In this document: positions 15,964-22,887 of the stretch, piece after piece | How the letters are laid out: each line of letters opens with the position of its first letter | Position numbering within the stretch: position 1 is the first letter of the stretch | Assembly: GCA_051646105.1 (NCBI GenBank) | Contig: JBOFCO010000128.1 | Location: forward strand, 1-36,258 | Reading direction: 5' to 3' | DNA from: JBOFCO01 sp051646105 | GTDB lineage: Bacteria; Pseudomonadota; Alphaproteobacteria; Rhodobacterales; Rhodobacteraceae | Length of the DNA stretch: 36,258 nt | Translations under genes and position numbers: made by a program | Notes under the pieces: model-generated | What the model saw: only the letters and a program-made list of their open reading frames with translations | Database searches by the model: none | What the model was told of the DNA's origin: nothing

Positions 15964-17331
15964 ATGCGTGACAACGCGCCGAACAGCTGGGAATCCCGCG
16001 CCGACGCCCATAACCTTTACGGTTTCACCGACCTGCCCTCCGTTCACGAACGGGGTGCGGTTGTCCTGACCCACGGCGAAGGGCCCTATGTCATCGACGT
16101 GCACGGACGACGCTACCTCGACGCGAATTCGGGCCTGTGGAACATGGTGGCCGGGTTTGACCACAAGGGGTTGATCGACGCCGCCAAGGCGCAGTTCGAC
16201 CGTTTCTGCGGTTATCACGCCTTTTTCGGGCGTCTGTCCGATCAGACCGTGCTGCTGTCAGAAAAGCTGGTCGAGGTTTCACCCTTTGATCACGGCAGGG
16301 TTTTCTATACCAATTCGGGGTCCGAGGCCAACGACACCATGGTCAAGATCCTGTGGTTCCTTGGCGGGGCCGAGGGCAAGCCGCAGCGCCGCAAGATCCT
16401 GACCCGCTGGAACGGTTATCACGGTGTGACCGCCGTTTCCGCCAGCATGACCGGCAAGCCCTACAATTCCGTCTTTGGCCTGCCTTTGCCGGGCTTTCTG
16501 CACCTGTCCTGCCCACATTACTGGCGGAACGGCAAGGCGGGCGAAACCGAAGCGGAATTCACTGCCCGCATGGCCGCCGAACTGGAAGCCACGATCATCA
16601 AGGAAGGTCCAGACACCATCGCGGGCTTCTTCGCCGAACCCGTGCAGGGTGCGGGCGGGGTGATCGTGCCGTCTGCCGGGTATTTCCAGGCCATACAGCC
16701 GGTGCTGAAGAAATACGGCATTCCGCTGATTGCGGATGAGGTGATCTGCGGCTTCGGACGCACGGGCAACACCTGGGGTTGCCAGACATTCGGCTTTGTC
16801 CCCGATGCGATCATTTCGTCAAAGAACATCACTGCCGGTCTGTTCCCGATGGGCGCGATCATCCTTGGCCCCGATCTGGCCGACCGGGTGCAGGCGGCAT
16901 CGGAAGCGATCGAGGAATTCCCGCACGGCTTCACCGCATCCGGCCATCCGGTCGGCTGCGCCATCGCGCTGAAAGCCATCGACGTGGTGATGAACGAAGG
17001 TCTTGCCGAGAACGTCAAGACGATGACGCCGAAGTTCCAGAAGGGGCTTGCCTATCTGGCCGACAATCCGAACATCGGCGAATGGCGCGGCGTTGGGCTT
17101 ATGGCCGCGCTGGAAGCGGTAAAGGACAAGCCGACCAAGACGCCCTTCGAGGGATCGCTTTCGGTTTCTGAGCGTATCGCCAATGCCTGCACCGACGAAG
17201 GGCTGATCTGTCGTCCGCTGGGCCAGGCCATCGTTCTGGCCCCGCCCTTCATCATCACCGACGCGCAGATGGACGAAATGTTCAACAAGCTGGGCGATGC
17301 ACTGAAAAAGGTATTCAAGGAAGTCGCCTGA
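15964..17331 (+). CDS. Class III aminotransferase (omega-amino acid/polyamine:pyruvate type)
   Basis: A 455-residue PLP enzyme that moves an amino group from a terminal amine or omega-amino acid to pyruvate or another keto acid. Features: YTNSGSEANDTMVK (phosphate binding), GYHGVT, ADEVICGFGRTG (Asp258 binds the PLP ring nitrogen), and SSKNITAGLFPMG, where Lys287 is the Schiff-base lysine. It resembles SpuC and beta-alanine/putrescine:pyruvate transaminases. I chose ATG 15964 because AAAGGAAAG stands just before it; the longer frame from 15844 has no such site. Last gene of the operon, ended by a strong terminator. No aldehyde dehydrogenase follows. Confidence 0.92.
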   Translation: MRDNAPNSWESRADAHNLYGFTDLPSVHERGAVVLTHGEGPYVIDVHGRRYLDANSGLWNMVAGFDHKGLIDAAKAQFDRFCGYHAFFGRLSDQTVLLSEKLVEVSPFDHGRVFYTNSGSEANDTMVKILWFLGGAEGKPQRRKILTRWNGYHGVTAVSASMTGKPYNSVFGLPLPGFLHLSCPHYWRNGKAGETEAEFTARMAAELEATIIKEGPDTIAGFFAEPVQGAGGVIVPSAGYFQAIQPVLKKYGIPLIADEVICGFGRTGNTWGCQTFGFVPDAIISSKNITAGLFPMGAIILGPDLADRVQAASEAIEEFPHGFTASGHPVGCAIALKAIDVVMNEGLAENVKTMTPKFQKGLAYLADNPNIGEWRGVGLMAALEAVKDKPTKTPFEGSLSVSERIANACTDEGLICRPLGQAIVLAPPFIITDAQMDEMFNKLGDALKKVFKEVA

Positions 17332-17348
17332 TCCGGTTGACGACAATC

Positions 17349-17381
17349 AAAGGGGGCAGACCATCAGGTCTGCCCCCTTTT
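17349..17381. terminator. Bidirectional intrinsic terminator
   Basis: A perfect 11-bp stem (GGGGGCAGACC 17352-17362 / GGTCTGCCCCC 17367-17377), loop ATCA, TTTT on the right and AAA on the left. It ends the rightward operon and can also end leftward phaR transcription from the other side. Confidence 0.93.
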
Positions 17382-17433
17382 AATTCGCGAATATCGTTCC
17401 CTGTCCCGATTTGCCGCTGACAGGTTTGTCGCG

Positions 17434-17991
17434 CTACATCTTTGACAGTTTCGATTGCAGGTCGGCCAGCTGCTTCTTGATATCGGAAAGCTCGTCACGC
17501 GGGGTCGGCCCGTCATTCAGTTCAGGCTCCGGCCCGCTGCTGCCCTTCGGCACCCAGCCCCCCATAAGCGATTTCAGGAATGCCTGCTGCTGGCGCTGCA
17601 TCGCCTCGAACCCCGGCATGGAGACAAGGGGATTTGGCAAGGCCGTCAGATTTTCCATGATCTTTGACTGCCCGTCGCGCAGCATCTCGAAGCTTGCGGC
17701 AAGGAACTGCGGAACCACGCTTTGTGCCTGTGTCGTGTAGCTGCGCACAAGATCGGTCAGCACGTCCACGGGCAGAACATTTTCACCCCTGCTTTCGTGC
17801 TCTGCTATGATCTGCAACAGATACTGCCGTGTCAGGTCATCGCCGGATTTCAGATCGACGATCTTTACCTCGCGCCCGCTACGGATGAACTGCGCGATAT
17901 CCTCAAGCGTCACGTAATCTGATGTTTCGGTGTTATAAAGACGCCGGCTTGCATAGCGCTTGATCAGCAGCGACTTTTCGGTTTCGGCCAA
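17434..17991 (-). CDS. phaR: PHB synthesis repressor PhaR
   Basis: A 185-residue DNA-binding repressor that senses PHB granules and releases the phasin promoter when polymer forms. The N-terminal DNA-binding domain (PHB_acc_N) is seen as IKRYASRRLYNTETSDYVTLEDI, followed by the PHB-binding accumulation domain (QYLLQIIAEHE) and a coiled C terminus (DELSDIKKQLADLQSKL). I chose the TTG start at 17991, preceded by GGGGGAGGGG; the frame is open to 18099, but that extension lies across the phasin terminator and is not family-like. It lies downstream of phaP, and its probable operators are at the phasin promoter. Confidence 0.93.
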   Translation of the reverse strand: MAETEKSLLIKRYASRRLYNTETSDYVTLEDIAQFIRSGREVKIVDLKSGDDLTRQYLLQIIAEHESRGENVLPVDVLTDLVRSYTTQAQSVVPQFLAASFEMLRDGQSKIMENLTALPNPLVSMPGFEAMQRQQQAFLKSLMGGWVPKGSSGPEPELNDGPTPRDELSDIKKQLADLQSKLSKM

Positions 17992-18051
17992 CGGACCCCT
18001 CCCCCTTGTCGAATGGGGGAATGATGCCGCGACTGCGAAACAAATGGAAGC

Positions 18052-18085
18052 AAAAAGAAAAATGGGCGAACCCGAAGGTCCGCCC
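18052..18085 (-). terminator. Intrinsic terminator of phaP
   Basis: Read leftward: 9-bp stem (18077-18085 with 18064-18072), stable TTCG tetraloop, then ATTTTTCTTTTT opposite A-rich 18052-18062. It separates phaP from phaR. A second, weaker GC hairpin lies nearer the phaP stop (about 18163-18200). Confidence 0.88.
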
Positions 18086-18201
18086 GAGACTCGCTTCACC
18101 GGCAGGGAGGAGGAGCCGGATCAACGTATTCAAACCACAAAACCGGAAACTCGCTAAACATCCCGGGGCCACCCAAAGGGGCAGCCGCCCGGGAAAACAG
18201 G

Positions 18202-18651
18202 TCACTTCGCGGCAGCGGCGGCCTTCTTGGCAGCGCTGGTCACGTCCGCGGTCGCCTTCTTGACAGCGGCGGTCGCGTCTTCCGAGAGATCCTTGCCAGC
18301 GGCAAGCATCAGCTCGATGGTTTCCATCTGCACCTTCTTCGCAACTTCGGCGAAGGCGGCCAGGTTTTCAGCAGCCATTTCGGCAGCCGAAGAAGCGAAA
18401 TCGGTGATCGCCTTGCTGTAGTCAGCCGGATCTTCCTTGGCCTTGGCAAGCGAGCCAACCTTGGCCAGCGCGTCCTTGGTCCACTTGCTGGAAATCTCGG
18501 TCGATTTCTCGGCAGCGTCGATGGCAACCTTGGCCATCTTTTCGCCCAGCGAAGCGGTGGTCTTGAAAGCTTCCTGGAACGCGCCAGCGTCAACCGGGAA
18601 GGACGACATCATGTCTTGCATGACTTTGGTGAAATCTTGGGTCTTGGCCAT
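18202..18651 (-). CDS. phaP: Phasin (PHB granule coat protein)
   Basis: A 149-residue amphipathic helical protein that coats PHB granules and controls their size. It is rich in Ala, Lys and Glu with long helical heptads, a phasin pattern (MAKTQDFTKVMQDMMSSF, FKTTASLGEKMAKVAIDAAEKS, AAENLAAFAEVAKKVQMETIE) and a Lys/Ala tail. ATG 18651 has AGGAGAG upstream; the frame to 18729 crosses the promoter and is not used. It is transcribed from the PhaR-controlled promoter between it and phaC. Strong expression is expected under PHB-producing conditions. Confidence 0.93.
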   Translation of the reverse strand: MAKTQDFTKVMQDMMSSFPVDAGAFQEAFKTTASLGEKMAKVAIDAAEKSTEISSKWTKDALAKVGSLAKAKEDPADYSKAITDFASSAAEMAAENLAAFAEVAKKVQMETIELMLAAGKDLSEDATAAVKKATADVTSAAKKAAAAAK

Positions 18652-18700
18652 TTCATCTCTCCTGCGCTTTCGGGACCGTCCCGTTTCTGCGGATGAGAGA

Positions 18701-18729
18701 TATATACTCGCTGCAGTGCAGCATTTCAA
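18701..18729 (-). promoter_or_regulatory. phaP promoter
   Basis: Read leftward: -35 TTGAAA (18729-18724), 17-nt spacer, -10 TATATA (18706-18701). Spacing and sequence are close to the sigma-70 consensus; transcription should start near 18693, about 42 nt before the phaP ATG. Confidence 0.85.
18710..18722. promoter_or_regulatory. PhaR operator 1, in the phaP promoter spacer
   Basis: Palindrome GCTGC-AGT-GCAGC contains CTGC-N3-GCAG, the site described for Paracoccus PhaR (recalled). It fills the region between -35 and -10, so bound repressor would block RNA polymerase. Confidence 0.8.
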
Positions 18730-18736
18730 GTCTTTT

Positions 18737-18751
18737 TGCTGCGCCGCAGCA
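18737..18751. promoter_or_regulatory. PhaR operator 2, upstream of the -35
   Basis: Longer perfect palindrome TGCTGC-GCC-GCAGCA, again CTGC-N3-GCAG. Its centre is 28 bp from that of operator 1, lying 7 nt beyond the -35, which would allow two repressor units to act together. Confidence 0.78.
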
Positions 18752-18773
18752 TTTTCTGCTTTTGGTAACCGTT

Positions 18774-20567
18774 TCAGCCGTTTGGTCTGCTGCGGACATA
18801 GGTACCCGGCGCATCGGAGAGAACGGGATGCGAAGAATCACCCACTGGACGAGCATCCACCCTGGCCCCCGACTTTTTGGCGAGCCACTCGCCCCAGTAC
18901 GGCCACCATGACCCTTCCGAATAGCTGGCCCCGGCCTTCCAGGCATCGGGGGCAAGCGACAGATCGTCATTCAGGTAGTGTCCGTATTTCTTCTTTCCGG
19001 GCGGATTGATGATCCCCGCGATATGCCCGCTTTCCGAAAGGATGAATGTCTTGTCCCTGGAACCGAGCTGACGGAACCCGGCCTGACAGGCCTTCCATGC
19101 GGCAATGTGATCGGCCTCGCAGGCGATGGAACAGACCGGCACCTTCACGTCCTTCAGGGACAGTGTGTAACCGCCGAATTCCAGCGTGCCCTCCGCAAGC
19201 TTGTTCTGCTGGCACAGGCCGCGCAAGTACTCCTGCGCCATGCGCCCGGGCAGATTTGTACTGTCCCCGTTCCAGAACAACAGGTCAAAGGCGGGCGGGG
19301 CCTCTCCCATCATGTAGCTCTTGATCGCGGGGGCATAGATCAGGTCGTTCGCACGCAGGAACGAAAAGGTGCGCGACATGAAAAAGGACTGCAGGATGCC
19401 TTCGCGCTGCACCTCTTCGCAGATGCCCTCGACAAAACTGTCGGTCAGGAACACCGAAAACTCACCCTGATCTGAAAAATCGGTCAGCGTCGTAAACATC
19501 GTTGCCGAATTCACGCTCTTGTCGCCGCGCTTGTTCAGCAGGGCCAGCGTCAGCGAAAGGGTGGTGCCCGCGATGCAGTATCCGACGGCATTCACCTTTT
19601 CCTCGCCGGTGATCGCCTTGGCCTCGCGGATCGCAGCCAGATACCCCTCTTCGACATAGGTATCCAGACCGGCGTCAGCATAGCTGACGTCCGGGTTGAT
19701 CCAGGAAACCACAAATAACGTAAAGCCCTGATCCACGATCCATTTTATAAGGCTGTTCGCGGGCTTCAGGTCCATGATGTAGAACTTGTTGATCCACGGC
19801 GGAAAGATGATCAGCGGTGTGCGATGAACCTTTTCGGTGGTCGGGGCATACTGGATCAGTTCCATCATCCGGTTCCGATAGACGACCGATCCGGGCGTGG
19901 TCGCAAGGTTTTCCCCAACACGGAAAGCATCCCGGTCCGCCAGAGTTATGACCAGTTCTCCCTTGTTCGTCTCGATATCACGCACCAGATTTTCCAGCCC
20001 GTCGACCAGGGACTGCCCTTCGGTCTCGACCGCACGGGCAAGGGCATCGGGGTTCGTTGCCAGAAAGTTGGTAGGTGCCATCAGATCGACGATCTGTCGG
20101 GTGAAATAGGTCACGGATTTCCGGTCGGTGTCATCCAGTCCGGTGATCCCCTCGGCGGTGCGCATGATCGCTTCGGATGACAGCAGATATTGCTGCTTGA
20201 TGTAGTTGAAGTAAGGATGTGTGTCCCAAAGCGGATTGGCAAAGCGGCGATCCTTTGGCCCCGGATCGGTCGGGGGGGCCAGTTTCCCTTTCAGGAATTG
20301 CTGCTGCACATCCAGATAGTGCTTCACAGCCTTGCCCCAATACTGCACCTGCGTTTCGAATATCTTGGCAGGGTTGGCCATCATCTCGCCCATGTAGGCC
20401 AGACCGGCCTTCACCAGCAGATCCTGACCCGGTCCCTGTAGATTGGGATCGACAGGGCGCTTGCCGGACAGCGCCGAGACAAGCCGTTGCGTCAGCACCT
20501 CAACCTTGGCCAGGTTTTCCTGAAACGCATCCAACGTTTCTGCGGTTGCATGATCCTCGGTTGTCAT
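18774..20567 (-). CDS. phaC: Class I poly(3-hydroxybutyrate) synthase
   Basis: Polymerises 3-hydroxybutyryl-CoA into PHB on cytosolic granules. A 597-residue class I synthase. Catalytic triad by motif: Cys331 in the lipase-like box GYCIAG, Asp486 in CEADHIAAW, and His515 in SESGHIAGIINPP. Other conserved blocks: PLIIFPPWINKFYIMDL and GGYTLSLKDVKVPV. ATG 20567 follows GGGGGGAA by about 10 nt. It is divergent from phaZ and upstream of phaP and phaR; the phaP promoter lies between the phaC and phaP genes. Confidence 0.97.
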   Translation of the reverse strand: MTTEDHATAETLDAFQENLAKVEVLTQRLVSALSGKRPVDPNLQGPGQDLLVKAGLAYMGEMMANPAKIFETQVQYWGKAVKHYLDVQQQFLKGKLAPPTDPGPKDRRFANPLWDTHPYFNYIKQQYLLSSEAIMRTAEGITGLDDTDRKSVTYFTRQIVDLMAPTNFLATNPDALARAVETEGQSLVDGLENLVRDIETNKGELVITLADRDAFRVGENLATTPGSVVYRNRMMELIQYAPTTEKVHRTPLIIFPPWINKFYIMDLKPANSLIKWIVDQGFTLFVVSWINPDVSYADAGLDTYVEEGYLAAIREAKAITGEEKVNAVGYCIAGTTLSLTLALLNKRGDKSVNSATMFTTLTDFSDQGEFSVFLTDSFVEGICEEVQREGILQSFFMSRTFSFLRANDLIYAPAIKSYMMGEAPPAFDLLFWNGDSTNLPGRMAQEYLRGLCQQNKLAEGTLEFGGYTLSLKDVKVPVCSIACEADHIAAWKACQAGFRQLGSRDKTFILSESGHIAGIINPPGKKKYGHYLNDDLSLAPDAWKAGASYSEGSWWPYWGEWLAKKSGARVDARPVGDSSHPVLSDAPGTYVRSRPNG

Positions 20568-20673
20568 GATCGATATTCCCCCCTACACTCCCTCGTCAGA
20601 ACATAGTGTCGCCTGTCTGGGGGGAAAGCGACGATTTTTTTCCGGGGTGGCCCTCCCCGGCCAGGAGAGCAAG
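20568..20673. promoter_or_regulatory. Divergent phaC/phaZ promoter region
   Basis: 106 nt between divergent starts. It contains a run of T (20635-20641) and G-rich blocks serving as ribosome sites. A weak leftward promoter (TCGCTT, 17 nt, CACTAT) is possible. No CTGC-N3-GCAG site is present, so PhaR probably does not act here directly. Confidence 0.4.
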
Positions 20674-21936
20674 ATGAAATACATGTCGACCTATGATCTG
20701 ATGGAAAGCATCCGGAACACCAACGAGTGGCTAGGTGCAACGGCGCGGGCCATGGGATCGTATCCGGCGTGGGGCCTTGCGCCGCATCCCTTCTTCAACA
20801 TCATGGCGGCCTGGGGCGAGGTGACAGAGCGCAGCTTTGCCAGAATGGTCGCCAAACCCGATTGGGGCATCACCTCTGTTGTTGGCGACGATGGCCGCGA
20901 TCATGTCGTTTCGATTGAAACGGTTGTGCAGAAGCCCTTTGGCGACCTGATCCATTTCAAAGCGCAGGGCCGTGCGCCGCGCCCGCGCCGCGTACTCTTG
21001 GTGGCGCCCATGTCGGGCCACTATGCCACGCTGATGCGGTCTACGGTCGCCTCGTTGCTGCCCGATTGCGAGGTTTATGTCACCGACTGGCATAACGCCC
21101 GCGACATTCCGGTTTCGGTCGGAAAGTTCGATATTGAAGATTACACACTGTATCTTGTCGACTACATGCGCAGGCTTGGGCCGGATATCAACGTCATCGC
21201 TGTCTGCCAGCCCGCGCCCCTGACCCTTGCCGCCACCGCCTATCTGGCGGAGGAAGACCCGGATGCCCAGCCGCGCACGCTGACGCTGATCGGCGGGCCG
21301 ATCGATCCGGATGCGGCCCCGACGGAAGTCACCGATTTCGGGAACCGTCTGACCATGGGCCAGATCGAGCAGCTGGCGATCCAGCGCGTCGGCTTCAAAT
21401 ATCGCGGGGCGGGGCGGCTGGTCTATCCGGGCCTGATGCAGTTGACATCTTTCATATCGATGAATGCCGAACGCCACGGCAAGGCATTTTTCGATCAAAT
21501 CGTCCGGGCATCAAAGGGCGAAGCATCGGATCACGACCATCACAACCGCTTCTATGACGAATATCTGGCCGTCATGGACATGCCCGCGGAATTCTACCTG
21601 TCGACGGTCGAGCGTATCTTTAAGCGTCGTGTGGTGGCGCGCAATGTGTTCACCGTGGCGGGCAAGCAGGTTGATATCGGCAAGATCACCGATGTGGCCG
21701 TAAAGGTCGTCGAAGGCGAAGAGGATGATATTTCTGCACCCGGCCAGTGCCTTGCCGCACTTGGCCTGCTCACCGGCCTGCCCGACAGCAAAAAGGCGCA
21801 GCATCTGGAACCCGGCGCAGGCCATTATGGAATTTTCGCGGGCAAGTCCTGGCGCGACAACATCCGTCCGCTTGTGCTGGCGTTCTGCGACGCAAATGCG
21901 AAAGCCCCGCGCAAGGGCGCGATTCGGGCAGTCTGA
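20674..21936 (+). CDS. phaZ: Intracellular PHB depolymerase
   Basis: Mobilises stored PHB granules by hydrolysis or thiolysis in the cytosol. A 420-residue protein of the PhaZa1 type with no signal peptide. Nucleophile Cys178 lies in VCQPAPLTL, acid Asp351/352 in VEGEEDD, and His384 in GAGHYGIFAG; GHYATLMRSTVASLLPDCEVYVTDW and ISMNAERH are family blocks. ATG 20674 is preceded by AGGAGAG; the frame to 20566 is an upstream extension without support. It diverges from phaC, so synthesis and breakdown share one regulatory region. Confidence 0.95.
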   Translation: MKYMSTYDLMESIRNTNEWLGATARAMGSYPAWGLAPHPFFNIMAAWGEVTERSFARMVAKPDWGITSVVGDDGRDHVVSIETVVQKPFGDLIHFKAQGRAPRPRRVLLVAPMSGHYATLMRSTVASLLPDCEVYVTDWHNARDIPVSVGKFDIEDYTLYLVDYMRRLGPDINVIAVCQPAPLTLAATAYLAEEDPDAQPRTLTLIGGPIDPDAAPTEVTDFGNRLTMGQIEQLAIQRVGFKYRGAGRLVYPGLMQLTSFISMNAERHGKAFFDQIVRASKGEASDHDHHNRFYDEYLAVMDMPAEFYLSTVERIFKRRVVARNVFTVAGKQVDIGKITDVAVKVVEGEEDDISAPGQCLAALGLLTGLPDSKKAQHLEPGAGHYGIFAGKSWRDNIRPLVLAFCDANAKAPRKGAIRAV

Positions 21937-21956
21937 CGGTAACCACCGTTCGCTTA

Positions 21957-21990
21957 GAAATGTGCCCCGCCCGCAGGTGCGGGGCATTTC
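21957..21990. terminator. Bidirectional hairpin between phaZ and the hydrolase
   Basis: 8-bp stem TGCCCCGC (21963-21970) / GCGGGGCA (21979-21986), TTT to the right and AAA to the left. It lies between two converging genes, 20 nt after the phaZ stop and 4 nt beyond the hydrolase stop. Confidence 0.75.
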
Positions 21991-21994
21991 CGTG

Positions 21995-22738
21995 TCAAAT
22001 CGCCGCAGACACGTCCTCGACCGCCGTTTCGATCAAGCGCAGGCATTCCGGCGTCGAAAACCGGTGATCGGCCCCTTTCAGCAGCGTCAGCCGCATATCC
22101 GGGCCGCTCGCATGGGTGAACAGTCGCTGCGCCACGGCAACAGGTACGTCCGTATCGGCGCTGCCTTGCAGAAGGCGCACCGGAAAAGGCAGGTTGAGTG
22201 GGCTGCGCAACACCAGGTGATTGCGCCCTTCCTCGATCAGGCGTCGGGTGATGATATACGGATCGTCAGAATAATCCGACGGTAGCGCCACCTGCCCCTC
22301 GGACATCAGCGTCGCGCGCTGGTTTTCGGAAAACCCCGCCCACATGCTGTCCTCGGTGAAGTCCGGTGCGGCTGCAATCGTCACCAGCCCCGCCACGCGC
22401 GAACCCAGCCGCTGCGACATAATCAGCGAAATCCACCCACCCATCGATGACCCGACCAACACCTGAGGTCCCTTGGTCAATTCGGAAATCGCCGCCTCGG
22501 CATCTGATGTCCAATCCCCGATGCAGCCGTCAAGAAAGTTACCCGAAGATTCGCCATGCCCCGAATAGTCGAGCCGCAGGAAGGCCCTGCCCTGTGCCCG
22601 CGCCCAATACTCCAGCGCCAGTGCTTTGGTGCCCTGCATGTCCGACCGGAAGCCACCAAGAAACACCACTCCCGGCCCTGCTCCCGCCAGGCGGTTGAAG
22701 GCGATACGCCGCCCGTTCGCTTCCAGAAATTCCGTCAT
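21995..22738 (-). CDS. Alpha/beta hydrolase (ABHD10-like)
   Basis: A 247-residue cytosolic hydrolase. Triad visible: Ser98 in GSSMGG, Asp195 or Asp197 in GSADTDVP, and His225 in GADHRFS; LRLDYSGHGESSG is the oxyanion or cap-region block. It resembles bacterial relatives of the thioesterase ABHD10. Substrate unknown. It converges on phaZ and diverges from thrS; proximity to PHB genes does not prove a PHB role. ATG 22738 begins MTEFLEANGRR, a normal start. Confidence 0.85.
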   Translation of the reverse strand: MTEFLEANGRRIAFNRLAGAGPGVVFLGGFRSDMQGTKALALEYWARAQGRAFLRLDYSGHGESSGNFLDGCIGDWTSDAEAAISELTKGPQVLVGSSMGGWISLIMSQRLGSRVAGLVTIAAAPDFTEDSMWAGFSENQRATLMSEGQVALPSDYSDDPYIITRRLIEEGRNHLVLRSPLNLPFPVRLLQGSADTDVPVAVAQRLFTHASGPDMRLTLLKGADHRFSTPECLRLIETAVEDVSAAI

Positions 22739-22796
22739 GCCCTGCCCCTACGTTTTTGCTTGCCGTCAGGTCTCGATATCCGCCGGTCGCAGCAGA

Positions 22797-22824
22797 TTGA
22801 CAGCCCCTGACGAAATCACATAGA
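22797..22824 (+). promoter_or_regulatory. Candidate thrS promoter
   Basis: Perfect -35 TTGACA (22797-22802), 16-nt spacer, weak -10 CATAGA (22819-22824), about 60 nt before thrS. No T-box or threonine leader peptide was seen. Confidence 0.45.
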
Positions 22825-22887
22825 TCGCACTGACATAACCCGCAACCGGGCGCATCCGTAGGCGCCAGACCGACGAGGAGATGGCCC

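Noticed and set aside
18100..18201. Possible small gene between phaR and phaP
   Set aside because: The stretch is covered by hairpins serving as terminators, and no frame with a ribosome site was seen.
20566..20673. Extended PhaZ N terminus from 20566
   Set aside because: The added residues overlap the phaC start region and lack family similarity; AGGAGAG before ATG 20674 fixes the start.
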